This document shows, piece after piece, positions 1 to 9,479 of a stretch of 64,000 nucleotides of DNA. The DNA is from Pseudoalteromonas gelatinilytica (GTDB lineage: Bacteria > Pseudomonadota > Gammaproteobacteria > Enterobacterales > Alteromonadaceae). Made by a program: the position numbers and the translations under genes. How positions within the stretch are numbered: the stretch's first letter is position 1; each line of letters starts with the position of its first letter. Where the stretch lies: the NCBI RefSeq assembly GCF_001641615.1, contig NZ_LRRU01000017.1, positions 62,001-126,000 on the forward strand. Reading direction: 5' to 3'. Below the pieces are notes generated by a model. That model was not told the DNA's origin. It saw only the letters and a program-made list of their open reading frames with translations, and did not search any database.

Positions 1-16
1 TTTTACCCAACACTAC

Positions 17-1135
17 TTAGCGAGAAGTTAATGGGTAAATAGTTACCCCTTTTACAACACGGTTAACTTCGCCCGTAGGACAAGGATTATCAGGTGTTAA
101 ACCGAGTGACATTGATTTATAAAATGCAAAAATCTGACAATAGACAATATAATACAGACCTTGCCAAACATCATCTAGCTCGACCAGTTCAGTATTTAAC
201 GCCAGCTTTTTAACCGCTAAACATTGTTGGTCATTTAATAGTTCATTAAATAAATCAGTATCATACAAACTGCTATAAAAATCACTTGAGGCCATTAACA
301 ACACTGCGGTTTTATCATTAATGATGGTTTTAGGACCATGACGAAAGCCAAGAGGGGTTTCAAAGTAACTAATTAAATCCCCATTGGTCAGCTCTAAGCA
401 CTTTAAGGCCGCTTCTTTCGCATAGCCAAGTAACGAGCCTGCCCCTAAAAACACCAAACGTTCAATATCAGTTTGCGCAAAGCCTTTGATCTCTTCAAGT
501 TGCGTTTCGAGCATCTGCTCTGTCTGCGTAGCCACTTGTGCAAGCTGGTTAACATCAGGGGTAAAAATACATAAGGTTGAAAGCAGCATTGAGGTGAAAC
601 TGCTGGTCATTGCAAAGCTTTCATCTAAGGTTTCTTTTGGCATAAGTACACTAAAACTATTTTTTTTAGCTGCCGCCCTTTTCGCTAATTCACCATTTTC
701 ATTACAGGTAATGACTAAGTGATAGCACTTTTCAACAACTTGCTCTGCGATATCAACCGCCGCGACACTTTCAGGGCTATTACCTGAACGCGCATAAGAA
801 ATAAGTAAAGTGGGTGTGCTCTTTTGTAAAAACCCATGGGGGTTAGACACAATGTCGGTGGTGCTAACTGCGCGCACATTTAAATCAGTTTTAGCTGTTA
901 AGTGAGGTGCTAATGCCTCGCCAACATAGGCTGATGTGCCAGCTCCTGTTAATACGATTTGTAATTCTTTTAATGCCAAAATTGGCGCTAGAAATGCATT
1001 TATTTCTGCTCGATGCGTTTCAATAATAGCCGCCGTATTGCACCATGACTCTGGCTGCTGGGAGATTTCTCTTGCTGTCCAATAAGCGTTTTGTTGCTTA
1101 AGCTCTGTTTCGTTTAATGATAAAAACTGCGTCAT
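17..1135 (-). CDS. agaS: AgaS-type SIS-domain sugar-phosphate deaminase/isomerase
   Basis: This 372-residue cytosolic protein has two SIS (sugar isomerase) domains, as in GlmS and in AgaS. The first carries the phosphosugar-binding residues GAGTSAY at 64-70 and SYARSGNSPES near 113-123. The second contains GFRHGPK, typical of the AgaS/GlmS group. There is no glutaminase domain, which rules out GlmS. AgaS-family proteins deaminate and isomerise galactosamine-6-phosphate to tagatose-6-phosphate. It lies 23 bp downstream of agaZ on the same strand, so the two are probably one operon that continues off the left edge. The ATG at 1135 has a purine-rich GAGAGAA sequence upstream. Substrate is inferred from family and neighbours. 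Confidence 0.88.
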   Translation of the reverse strand: MTQFLSLNETELKQQNAYWTAREISQQPESWCNTAAIIETHRAEINAFLAPILALKELQIVLTGAGTSAYVGEALAPHLTAKTDLNVRAVSTTDIVSNPHGFLQKSTPTLLISYARSGNSPESVAAVDIAEQVVEKCYHLVITCNENGELAKRAAAKKNSFSVLMPKETLDESFAMTSSFTSMLLSTLCIFTPDVNQLAQVATQTEQMLETQLEEIKGFAQTDIERLVFLGAGSLLGYAKEAALKCLELTNGDLISYFETPLGFRHGPKTIINDKTAVLLMASSDFYSSLYDTDLFNELLNDQQCLAVKKLALNTELVELDDVWQGLYYIVYCQIFAFYKSMSLGLTPDNPCPTGEVNRVVKGVTIYPLTSR

Positions 1136-1158
1136 AATTAATTCTCTCTCAACACCAC

Positions 1159-2424
1159 TTATTGATTACAAGCACGCGAATAGGTATTCGTGACTTCCAT
1201 TATTTTATTAATTACTAACTCACGGGGTGATGAGTTAATTTGGCCATTGATCAATGCCTTATATTGCGCTGGCATAAATTGGCTAAGTAAAGTTTGTGGA
1301 ATAATTTGCCCTTCTAAGTTGGCAAATAAAGTTTCTACTGTTTGCTTTATTTCATCTTCAGGCCAGTAGTAACGAATACGGTCGCTATAACTATAAGCTC
1401 TAAACAGCTTAGCTTCAGCACCTTGTGTTGGATAAAACTTATTCCAGTAATGTGGCTTTTCTAGCATGATGCGCTCACATACATCACGTAAATTTGAACG
1501 CTTAGCCGCTTCGACTAATTGATCTTCAATATAAGATAACGCAAACAACCCTTCGCGTAGTGCATAGGTAAGCTGAGGACCCACTTTTAATATGGCAAAG
1601 TGATCTTGCACCAACTCGTGATAGCAATGATCTGGCTGATAGTCGGTAGAGTGAGCTTCATAAACAAGATTATCGACAGTGGTGATAAACTCTTTCAGTT
1701 TTTGCGCTTCATTACGTTGGTAATCAAAAACTTGATGGTTATCAAATTCAACTCCTGGCTGCACAACAACAGCAATAACGCGTGACCAGACATCGCTTAT
1801 GTTTAAGTTAGCAAATGCAGCCTGATGTAATTCGATTGTTTGCTGCACTCCCTCAACATGCGATACCTCAATAATTTCATGCTCTTGTGTTGCGCCACCT
1901 GGAGGAGGGACCTCAGTGCCCACTACATACAGAATATCGTTATCTTTTGCTACCGACTCAGCGGCTTGGCACATCAATGCGGCACGTTTGGCAATTTCGG
2001 CATCAGCTAAACGTTTTCCATCGTCAGCGCATGGCATACTGGCATCTAAATGAATTTTCTTAAAACCCGCACTTGCATAGGCTTTTACTAGTTCAACAGC
2101 TTTAACCATCGCAACGTCTGCAGGCTCATTTACCCAACACACTGGGCCTAAATGATCACCACCTAAAATAATGCGCTGGGTATCTAACCCTATTTTTTCC
2201 GCTATTGCATGAACAAACTCAACGAAGTCATGGGGCTTCATTCCTGTGTAACCACCAAACTGATTAACTTGATTCGCTGTCGCTTCAATTAAAATTTCGG
2301 TGTCATCATTTAGAGCTTGCAACATTGCTGCTTCGATAACGAGCGGGTGTGCACAACACACAGAATAAATACCCTGCGCTTGCCCTACTCGATTGTTATT
2401 TATAATCGTTTTTAATGCATTCAT
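1159..2424 (-). CDS. agaZ: D-tagatose-1,6-bisphosphate aldolase, AgaZ/GatZ/KbaZ-type subunit
   Basis: A 421-residue member of the GatZ/KbaZ family, a class II aldolase-like TIM barrel. In enterobacteria this subunit stabilises the catalytic GatY/KbaY partner, while in Shewanella-type GalNAc pathways AgaZ is listed as the aldolase component. Recognisable stretches include GGDHLGPVCW and the VGTEVPPPGG loop. An in-frame TTG 12 bp upstream (2436) would add four residues, but those codons contain the GGAG ribosome site, so the ATG at 2424 is the likely start. It is the first gene of the minus-strand operon with agaS and faces the divergent GH109 gene. No catalytic KbaY-like partner lies in the window. 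Confidence 0.87.
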   Translation of the reverse strand: MNALKTIINNNRVGQAQGIYSVCCAHPLVIEAAMLQALNDDTEILIEATANQVNQFGGYTGMKPHDFVEFVHAIAEKIGLDTQRIILGGDHLGPVCWVNEPADVAMVKAVELVKAYASAGFKKIHLDASMPCADDGKRLADAEIAKRAALMCQAAESVAKDNDILYVVGTEVPPPGGATQEHEIIEVSHVEGVQQTIELHQAAFANLNISDVWSRVIAVVVQPGVEFDNHQVFDYQRNEAQKLKEFITTVDNLVYEAHSTDYQPDHCYHELVQDHFAILKVGPQLTYALREGLFALSYIEDQLVEAAKRSNLRDVCERIMLEKPHYWNKFYPTQGAEAKLFRAYSYSDRIRYYWPEDEIKQTVETLFANLEGQIIPQTLLSQFMPAQYKALINGQINSSPRELVINKIMEVTNTYSRACNQ

Positions 2425-2504
2425 GGTTTTCTCCAAGCAGCTTACGCTAATGGTTAGATACGTGATTTGAAATTACATTAGCACAGCGCGAAACGCTGCG
2501 CAAC

Positions 2505-2524
2505 AAAACGAAAGATAACGAAAG
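2505..2524. promoter_or_regulatory. Putative DeoR/AgaR-type operator, paired CGAAAG repeats
   Basis: Two CGAAAG hexamers (2509-2514 and 2519-2524) lie 10 bp apart, one helical turn, in the divergent intergenic region between agaZ and the GH109 gene. DeoR-family AgaR operators are built from spaced TTTC/GAAA direct repeats, so this fits an AgaR-like repressor. The assignment is an inference; no regulator gene is in the window. Confidence 0.4.
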
Positions 2525-2594
2525 TCGCAAAATAAGTTAAAAACACACTTCCCACGGTATTTTATAAGGATAAAAATGATAAAACCCAAAGTTA

Positions 2595-2610
2595 CGAAAG
2601 AATTTGAAAG
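2595..2610. promoter_or_regulatory. Second paired GAAAG direct repeat (putative AgaR-like operator)
   Basis: GAAAG occurs at 2596-2600 and again at 2606-2610, with the same 10 bp period as the site about 86 bp to the left. It is closer to the GH109 gene (start 2699), so it may control the rightward promoter while the other controls agaZ-agaS. Functional role is inferred from spacing and context only. Confidence 0.38.
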
Positions 2611-2698
2611 CATTTAATTGTAATTGACTTTGAGTTGCGATATAACAGAAACAACTGAAACCCACTATTAAAACAATCTCAGTGATTTAGGTATCGTT

Positions 2699-4159
2699 AT
2701 GACAATAGATAGACGTAGTTTTTTAAAATCTGCCGCAGCCATTACCGCCGCGACAGTCGTGACTGGCTGTGCGAAAAGCCAACAAGGTGATAATCAAAGC
2801 ACACCACTTGCAGCACAAGGTAAAAGCGTAATGGGCTTAGCTGTGCCAGCAATGGATGTGGTACGTGTTGGTTTTATTGGGGTTGGTCAACGTGGTAGCG
2901 GTCATGTAAAACACCTTTGCCATATTGAAGGGGTTGAAATTAAAGCTATTTGTGACACTGATCAGCTGATGCTAGATAAGTCTGTTAATTATGTTGTTGA
3001 AAAAGGCTTACCTAAACCAACTGCTTATACGGGTTCTGATAAAGCCTATTTAGACATGCTTGCTCGCGATGACATCGACATTGTGATCATTTCAACACCT
3101 TGGCGTTGGCATACACCAATGAGCGTCGCGACTATGGAAAGCGGTAAACATGCCTTTGTTGAAGTACCTGCAGCAACCACGATGGAAGAGTGTTGGCAAC
3201 TAGTAAACACTGCTGAACGCACGCAAAAGAACTGTATGATGATGGAAAACGTTAACTACGGCCGTGACGAGTTAATGGTTTTAAACATGGTTCGTAAAGG
3301 CGTATTTGGTGAGTTATTGCATGGTGAAGCTGCTTATATTCATGACCTGCGTTGGCAAATGAAAGAAATTGACCGTAGTACAGGCTCATGGCGTACTTAC
3401 TGGCATACCAAGGTAAACGGTAACTTATACCCAACCCATGGTTTAGGCCCAGTTTCTCAGTATATGAACATCAACCGTGGTGACCGCTTTGACTTTGTTA
3501 CCTCAGTCAGCTCACCAGCACTTGGCCGCGCCGCCTATGCAGAGCGCGAATTCCCTGCAGGCCACGAACGCCGCTCGCTGAAATTTACCGCTGGCGACAT
3601 GAACACCAGCATTATTAAAACAGTGAAAGGTCGTAGCATTATGGTTCAGCATGACACCACAAGCCCACGCCCATACAGCCGCCATAACCTAATTCAAGGT
3701 ACTAATGGCACATTTGCTGGATTCCCTAATCGTATTGCTCTTGAAGATGTGCCACCAGCCATCGCGAAAATTTACCAACAGCAATATGAAGCTGAGCTCG
3801 CTGCGTGGGAAAAAGCTGGTTCACAGGGCCGTAAGCCACATATGCAAAACTTCCATAGCTGGGATCAAGATATGGAAAAATGGCGTGCTGAGTTTGATCA
3901 CCCACTGTGGAAACGCATGGGTGAAGAAGCAGTACGTAACGGCGGCCACGGCGGTATGGACTTCATTATGCTTTGGCGCATGATCTACTGCTTACGCAAC
4001 AATGAGCCACTCGATCAAGATGTTTACGATGCCGCAGCATGGTCATCAATCTTCCCGCAAAGTATGGCATCAGTTGCTGATAGAAGTAACAGCAAAACAA
4101 TTCCAGACTTTACCCGTGGCGCTTGGCAAACAGGTAAGCCACTAGGGATTGTGTCTTAA
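2699..4159 (+). CDS. Gfo/Idh/MocA-family GH109-like alpha-N-acetylgalactosaminidase, Tat lipoprotein
   Basis: A 486-residue protein of the NAD-dependent glycosidase family GH109, which cleaves terminal alpha-GalNAc by an oxidation-elimination mechanism. The N-terminus has a twin-arginine motif (RRSFLK, 5-10), a hydrophobic stretch and a lipobox ending at Cys24 (VTGC), so it is probably folded with its cofactor in the cytoplasm, exported by Tat and lipid-anchored. The Rossmann motif GVGQRG is at 61-66, and a YPTHGLGP segment carrying a conserved GH109-region histidine follows. The C-terminal half is the Gfo/Idh substrate domain. It is divergent from agaZ-agaS, which supports a GalNAc role. Gfo/Idh proteins are diverse, so the exact glycosidic substrate is inferred. 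Confidence 0.85.
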   Translation: MTIDRRSFLKSAAAITAATVVTGCAKSQQGDNQSTPLAAQGKSVMGLAVPAMDVVRVGFIGVGQRGSGHVKHLCHIEGVEIKAICDTDQLMLDKSVNYVVEKGLPKPTAYTGSDKAYLDMLARDDIDIVIISTPWRWHTPMSVATMESGKHAFVEVPAATTMEECWQLVNTAERTQKNCMMMENVNYGRDELMVLNMVRKGVFGELLHGEAAYIHDLRWQMKEIDRSTGSWRTYWHTKVNGNLYPTHGLGPVSQYMNINRGDRFDFVTSVSSPALGRAAYAEREFPAGHERRSLKFTAGDMNTSIIKTVKGRSIMVQHDTTSPRPYSRHNLIQGTNGTFAGFPNRIALEDVPPAIAKIYQQQYEAELAAWEKAGSQGRKPHMQNFHSWDQDMEKWRAEFDHPLWKRMGEEAVRNGGHGGMDFIMLWRMIYCLRNNEPLDQDVYDAAAWSSIFPQSMASVADRSNSKTIPDFTRGAWQTGKPLGIVS

Positions 4160-4181
4160 CACTTCCTCTCCATGGAACACT

Positions 4182-4214
4182 AAAAAGCCCGCTCTTTGCC
4201 CTGCGGGCTTTTTT
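4182..4214 (+). terminator. Rho-independent terminator of the GH109 gene
   Basis: A GCCCGC/GCGGGC stem extended by flanking A:T pairs, with a 10-nt loop, is followed by a run of T. It lies 23 bp after the GH109 stop codon. Confidence 0.85.
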
Positions 4215-4258
4215 ATTGCCCACTCTTTTTGGAATTGTGTTTTATAAATATCTAAACA

Positions 4259-4286
4259 CAAAAAAGCCCGCAACATCGGCGGGCTA
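4259..4286 (-). terminator. Rho-independent terminator of the M14 peptidase gene
   Basis: Read on the minus strand, AGCCCGC pairs with GCGGGCT around a short loop and is followed by six T. It sits just after the stop codon at 4305. Confidence 0.85.
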
Positions 4287-4304
4287 TTCGTTTAGAATTT
4301 AACC

Positions 4305-6983
4305 TTACTGAGCATGAGCTGCAGCGCGGAAAATCGTGTTAGTTAACAGTACATTCATGCCTTCAAGGTAGGCACGGTAGGTTGGTGATTGTGTAAAGCC
4401 TATTACCATGCCTTTGCCTTGCGGTTGATGAACAAGCAATGGCTTATATGCAAGCTGTGCTTTATTTTGCTGCCATAAATAACCACTTGCTAGCACATCA
4501 TCCTTACCTGTAAACCACGCTAGGTTTTTACCTGAGTTCAGTTTTATAGGCGTGTAAATATCATTACCGTAAGCTACTGCAACAAGGTCTTTATCAACCC
4601 CTGCGGTTAACCAATGCTCTTGGTCTACTTCAACATTAGCAAGTACACCGGCTACATAGTCTGGCGATGTATGTGGCTCAATGCTCGCTGCTTTTAAATC
4701 ATCGCGAGAAGCGAATAACTGCCCTGCCACTTTACTGCTTTTATCATCGCTGCTGTCGGCTTTATCTTCTCGATAAGCTTGCTCGCGCTTCACATCTAAT
4801 AAGCCGTAATCAGCATTAGTAGTAAAGCGGTTAGCATTACCTAAGGCAATCAATACGCCGCCTGCCTCAACCCAGCTTTTTAAATTAGCTGCGCCCGATT
4901 TACCTAATGCTTGCTCGTAATTACCTTCTGGTAAAATTACGACTTGATAGTCACTTAAATCAGCCCATGCAAGCATTGGCGTACGAATCGCCGTGACTGG
5001 GTAGCCAAGCTGTCTTTCGATTACAAAACGGGTGCTACCGGCGCTTAGCTCACTGGTTGGTGCATCCCATGCAATCGCCACTTTTGGCGCTACCATTGGC
5101 ACGGTTTTGTTGCTACCAAAACTTGGGCCTTCAATCACCCAACTTGAATCAACACCATCGACAATTGCCCCTGTTTGCTCGGCAATTTGACTAATTTTAG
5201 TCAGTAAGTCTTTATCGTTTAGGCGCTTTTCAATGACTAAGCTGCCCGCTGGGTAGCTAGTTTTATCACCTAATACAAATGCTTGGTCAACACTTTTCAG
5301 TTTAACCCCTGCTTGAAGCGCTGCAGTTAAAAAGCGTGCTGCAGCCGTGTCGCCCCACGCAACGATATAAGCCACAGAGGCTTCTGGGTTATTCACTTTG
5401 CCAAGCAATGTGTCGTTGGCCTGAACGGCTTTACTGTCGGCACTCACCGCCTTACCACAGCTGTCGCTATCAACATTAAACATCATCGGCAGTGACCAAC
5501 CTGTGACATCGTAAATTTCATCACCTAGGTTACGAGCGCGACGTCTTTCTTGCTCTTTGACAAATGCCTCAGCCATATCAACTTGGTCTGTAAACGTGGT
5601 ACGCACAAAGACACCACGCGGCTGTGCGGTATCAATAAAATAACTACCCGCTTTGTACTTAACACCACAGGCTTTGAAGTCTTCGGTTGCTTGTTTAACT
5701 TCAACACCATGTTCAGCCATTAGGGTAGCAAGCTTGTGCGTGCCTTCACGATTGCTTTGCTTAGGTAAGATATAAACACGCTCTTTGCTTTTCTTACCAC
5801 TGTCAATCGCATCAATTTGATATTGATAAAAATCACCTAGTAGTTTTTCACGTTGATTAGCAGCTCCTTCGGCAGTCGAAATTGAGGCCACAAACTGACG
5901 CTTTACAGTATTAAAATACGTCAGTAGTTCACCGGTATTTTTCTCAAAAACATGGCCTCGCGCAGAGCCTACTTCGTAAGTTGATGCTGATGCACCATAA
6001 AAAACAGGCCAGCTATCACCGTAGCCTGGGTAAAAGGCATCAAAAATTTCACGGGTAAAGTAATCAAAGCCAAATTCATCAAAATACTTTGCATGATTTT
6101 GCCCAATTGCATCCATGTTTGCGATTTGGGTTTTCGTCATATGCGGATTAAATGGCTGAGCAGCCGGTGCAAAGTAGTAAGATTGGTCGCCGCCCATTTC
6201 GTGAATATCAACCACCACTTGTGGTTTATATTTATTGATTGCCGCAACTTTACCTTTACTTTCAGGCTGAGTAAGCGCTAACCAATCACGGTTCATATCA
6301 AACAGATAATGATTAGTTCGGCCTCTTGGCCACGGCTCATTATGCTCTGCACTTAACCTATCTGCACTGTGCTCAAGACCCACGGTCGCATAATAACGAG
6401 TAACAAAGCGCTCACGGCCATCAGGGTTTTGCAATGGGTCGATAAACACCACGGTGTTGTCTAAAATTTTGCTGTTAATGGCATCATTCGGGGCTGCTAG
6501 TAAGTGGTATGCAGTGAATAGTGCAGCATCGGTTGAGCTAATTTCATTACCATGCACGGCATACTGAAGCCACACAGACGTCGGTAAATTTTTAATTAGC
6601 GACTTAGCTTCTTTTTCAGAGGTGATACGCGGATCAGCTAAGGCTTGGGTGTTATTGGCGAGGGTTTCTAATGAGCGAATATGCTCCGCGGTGCCAACCA
6701 CCGCATAAACTAGTTCACGACCTTCCCAGCTGTTTGCGTACTTAAACACTTTAATACGATCAGGCGCAGCTTGTTCAAGGGCGCTTAAATAACGACGCAT
6801 ATCGTTGTAATTAGTAATGCGCTCACCTACATCGTATCCAAGTACTTGTTTAAATGTTGGTATTTGCTGATTATAAGCCGTGCCCGGCCACATTGCTTCG
6901 GTATTCGCTGCACTGGCATTAAAGCTTGCCGTTATTGCCACAACACTCACTGAAATGGCTTTTATTATTTGTTTGGCGCTCAT
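4305..6983 (-). CDS. Secreted M14-family zinc carboxypeptidase with long C-terminal region
   Basis: An 892-residue secreted metallopeptidase. A signal peptide ends near ASAA. The M14 zinc ligands are visible as HGNE (His144, Glu147) and the later DIHEMGG (His261), and the probable catalytic glutamate is in STYEVGS (about 334). After the roughly 350-residue peptidase domain there is a long C-terminal region; its last third (VVILPEGNY, then GGVLIALG) resembles the class I glutamine-amidotransferase-like fold found in large bacterial M14 proteins. The longest frame starts at a TTG (6995) whose next codon, GGA, forms the ribosome site, so the ATG at 6983 is preferred. It probably hydrolyses peptides in the periplasm or outside the cell. 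Confidence 0.87.
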   Translation of the reverse strand: MSAKQIIKAISVSVVAITASFNASAANTEAMWPGTAYNQQIPTFKQVLGYDVGERITNYNDMRRYLSALEQAAPDRIKVFKYANSWEGRELVYAVVGTAEHIRSLETLANNTQALADPRITSEKEAKSLIKNLPTSVWLQYAVHGNEISSTDAALFTAYHLLAAPNDAINSKILDNTVVFIDPLQNPDGRERFVTRYYATVGLEHSADRLSAEHNEPWPRGRTNHYLFDMNRDWLALTQPESKGKVAAINKYKPQVVVDIHEMGGDQSYYFAPAAQPFNPHMTKTQIANMDAIGQNHAKYFDEFGFDYFTREIFDAFYPGYGDSWPVFYGASASTYEVGSARGHVFEKNTGELLTYFNTVKRQFVASISTAEGAANQREKLLGDFYQYQIDAIDSGKKSKERVYILPKQSNREGTHKLATLMAEHGVEVKQATEDFKACGVKYKAGSYFIDTAQPRGVFVRTTFTDQVDMAEAFVKEQERRRARNLGDEIYDVTGWSLPMMFNVDSDSCGKAVSADSKAVQANDTLLGKVNNPEASVAYIVAWGDTAAARFLTAALQAGVKLKSVDQAFVLGDKTSYPAGSLVIEKRLNDKDLLTKISQIAEQTGAIVDGVDSSWVIEGPSFGSNKTVPMVAPKVAIAWDAPTSELSAGSTRFVIERQLGYPVTAIRTPMLAWADLSDYQVVILPEGNYEQALGKSGAANLKSWVEAGGVLIALGNANRFTTNADYGLLDVKREQAYREDKADSSDDKSSKVAGQLFASRDDLKAASIEPHTSPDYVAGVLANVEVDQEHWLTAGVDKDLVAVAYGNDIYTPIKLNSGKNLAWFTGKDDVLASGYLWQQNKAQLAYKPLLVHQPQGKGMVIGFTQSPTYRAYLEGMNVLLTNTIFRAAAHAQ

Positions 6984-7077
6984 TATTTTTCCCAAGTAAA
7001 AGTATCTGCTTTGTACATTACAAAAGTATTGAAAATAAACAAATTAAAAACGTTAGATTGGCAAAAATTAAAGACAT

Positions 7078-7109
7078 AAAATAACCGCAGCAATTGCTGC
7101 GGTTATTTT
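7078..7109. terminator. Palindromic terminator after the S46 peptidase gene
   Basis: AATAACCGCAGC pairs with GCTGCGGTTATT around AATT, with A-rich and T-rich flanks on the two sides. It is 14 bp beyond the S46 stop codon (7123) and probably serves that gene. Confidence 0.75.
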
Positions 7110-7122
7110 CAAAATAGCAGGG

Positions 7123-9369
7123 CTATTTAACTAAGGTCATTTCATCAAGTAGGTAACCTGCGTTATCAACTTCTTCCATTAACCAAAGCATGTATCGAAT
7201 ATCAACGTGAATAGCACGGGTGATCTTGGCGTTAAAGTACCAATCTTTGGTGATTGATTCATAAGTCGAGTCAAAATTAAGACCCACTAATTCACCTTTA
7301 CCATTCATGACTGGCGAACCTGAGTTACCCCCAGTGGTATCAGCACTGCTCAAAAAGTTTACAGGAACTGAGTTTACTTCAAGAGGTTGAGCCGCTTGTA
7401 GCTCACAACCAAAACTAAATAAGCTACAGCTTACACCTGGCAAACCTAAGTCACCGCGGTAGTACGCGCCAAACGCTTGCTTTTTGTATGCTTCAAGGAC
7501 TTTATCGGTAACAACAAATGGCTTTTCGCCAGTGTGTTTAGCCACTAAACCACGTAGTGATGTAAATGGTGTTTTATACACAGCATCTGCCGCTGGGTAA
7601 CCATCAACTTGTGCATAGCTTACGCGTAATGTGCCATTTGCATCTGGGTAAACTGGCTTACCTTTGGCTGTATTAAAGGCGATCACGGCTTGCATATATT
7701 GCGGACGAATTTCAGCTAAACGCCCCGCCATTTCTTTTTCGTCAGCTTCTTGTGCCATGTTGGTCTCGTATAGAGCAACAGCAAGCTTTATGAATGGGTC
7801 GTTTGATGCTTCAAACTCTGCAACAGATTTACCTATCCAGCTAACGCGTGTTGCTGTATCTGTAAGTTCTGTTTTAACGTAAAAAGAAGCAATAATCGCA
7901 TCAAGCTCAGCCTGTGTAGTGGTATCAGTGATACCTAAGCCATTGTTTAATGCCGCAACTTGCGCTGCCTTGTCTTGCGCTAAATAGTTACCTAAGTAGC
8001 TTAACCATAAGGCTTTATCAACCTCAGGCGTAAACTGTTTTTGTAATCGCTCTAAACGCGCTTTAAGCATTGGAAGATCGCGCTCTTGGTAACCCATTTC
8101 GCGCTCTGCATTAGGTTTTTCGCTCTCTTTTGCTAAGCGATATAAACGAATCGCGGTGCTTAGTAGATCCGCCTGTTTTGCATAGTCAAAGTAAAAGTGA
8201 CTTTGTTGCTGAGCATGTGCATCAACTAACAATGACTTTAATGCGTGATATGAATCTGCGTACGCTTTACGTTCAGCACTTTGTGCAAACCAAGCTAGGT
8301 ACTCTTGTTCTTGCGCAGCTTTAATACCCGGAATATCCGTTACTTTAAAGCCATCTTGTAAGCCTTCCAGTTTCTTTAAACGGTTGTTAGTGCTTTTCAC
8401 ACGAGAGGCATATTTTACTTGTGCTTGCTCATCACCTTTGCTCTGCTTGGCAATCACATCGAGAGTCATGTTGTAAGTATTAAGCAATGTTGGGTAATAC
8501 CAACTCGCAGAATAATTTACTTCGTCTGCAAGCTTATAGCGGCTAGTACGACCCGGATAACCGGCCACCAGCACACCATCACCTAAGCTTACGCCGCTGG
8601 TGTTCACTTTTAAGAATGAAACAGGCTCATAGGGGACGTTATCTTCGCTATATGAGGCAGGTTTTCCATCTTTACCAACATAACCACGTACAAAGGTAAA
8701 ATCAGCTGTGTGACGTGGGTATTCAAAGTTATCGATGTCACCACCAAAGTTACCCAGCGCTTCTGCCGGGGCATACACTAAGCGCACATCTTTGATCATC
8801 AATTGTTTGATCATGAAGTACTCTAAGCCATGGTGGAAATCACGCACTGTACAACGATAGTTAGGATCTGACTCACACTCGCTGATCAAGGCTTTGCGAT
8901 TTGCTTGAATCGCTTCATAACGCGCTTTGCCGTGTAGATCTGCAGGTAGGTTACCCAGTACGCGCTCAGTGACATCATCCACTTGTTCAGTGACATACAA
9001 ACGCTCTTGCGGGCCTGCTGGTAGCTCTTTTGACAAATCAGCTGCTAAAAAGCCTTTTTCAATTAAGTTGTTTTCTGGTGTGCTGTTATTTTGAATCGCG
9101 CCATAAGCACAGTGATGATTTGTTACCGCTAAGCCTTTTGGTGACACAAATGACGCAGAGCAATAGCCTAAACCAACCACTGCATTGAGTGGATATTGGT
9201 TAAGATCTGCCACTTGTGAAGCTGGTAATTCGATACCAACGCGGTCAAACTCGCTTTGTAATTGTTTTAATTGATGCGGTTGCCACTGCCCTTCATCAGC
9301 GTGCGCGCTACCGACAGCGACAACACCCATGAGTGCTAATGAAGTTGTAATCATATTTTTTTTAGTCAT
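7123..9369 (-). CDS. S46-family dipeptidyl-peptidase, DPP7/DPP11-like
   Basis: A 748-residue periplasmic serine exopeptidase that releases N-terminal dipeptides. The signal peptide ends at AHA (about 24). The S46 triad is visible: TNHHC (His85/86), an Asp in GDIDNFEYPRHTADF near 220, and Ser683 in GGNSGSP. Eighteen residues after the serine, where DPP11 enzymes have the arginine that selects acidic P1 residues and DPP7 enzymes have glycine, this protein has Ser701 (NFDS). It is therefore unlikely to be Asp/Glu-specific. The ATG at 9369 follows an AGGA site. The neighbouring M14 gene suggests shared peptide scavenging. Confidence 0.92.
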   Translation of the reverse strand: MTKKNMITTSLALMGVVAVGSAHADEGQWQPHQLKQLQSEFDRVGIELPASQVADLNQYPLNAVVGLGYCSASFVSPKGLAVTNHHCAYGAIQNNSTPENNLIEKGFLAADLSKELPAGPQERLYVTEQVDDVTERVLGNLPADLHGKARYEAIQANRKALISECESDPNYRCTVRDFHHGLEYFMIKQLMIKDVRLVYAPAEALGNFGGDIDNFEYPRHTADFTFVRGYVGKDGKPASYSEDNVPYEPVSFLKVNTSGVSLGDGVLVAGYPGRTSRYKLADEVNYSASWYYPTLLNTYNMTLDVIAKQSKGDEQAQVKYASRVKSTNNRLKKLEGLQDGFKVTDIPGIKAAQEQEYLAWFAQSAERKAYADSYHALKSLLVDAHAQQQSHFYFDYAKQADLLSTAIRLYRLAKESEKPNAEREMGYQERDLPMLKARLERLQKQFTPEVDKALWLSYLGNYLAQDKAAQVAALNNGLGITDTTTQAELDAIIASFYVKTELTDTATRVSWIGKSVAEFEASNDPFIKLAVALYETNMAQEADEKEMAGRLAEIRPQYMQAVIAFNTAKGKPVYPDANGTLRVSYAQVDGYPAADAVYKTPFTSLRGLVAKHTGEKPFVVTDKVLEAYKKQAFGAYYRGDLGLPGVSCSLFSFGCELQAAQPLEVNSVPVNFLSSADTTGGNSGSPVMNGKGELVGLNFDSTYESITKDWYFNAKITRAIHVDIRYMLWLMEEVDNAGYLLDEMTLVK

Positions 9370-9479
9370 GTTAATCCTAGTCAGTGCAAAGCACTATTCC
9401 ATTGTTGCCTGAAAAAATCGCGCTAAGACTACCATAACCTTGATTGACTCAAGACATATTGCGATTAACGACAGCTTGC

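Noticed and set aside
17..1135. GlmS (glucosamine-6-phosphate synthase)
   Set aside because: There is no N-terminal glutaminase domain or catalytic Cys; length and agaZ neighbour fit AgaS.
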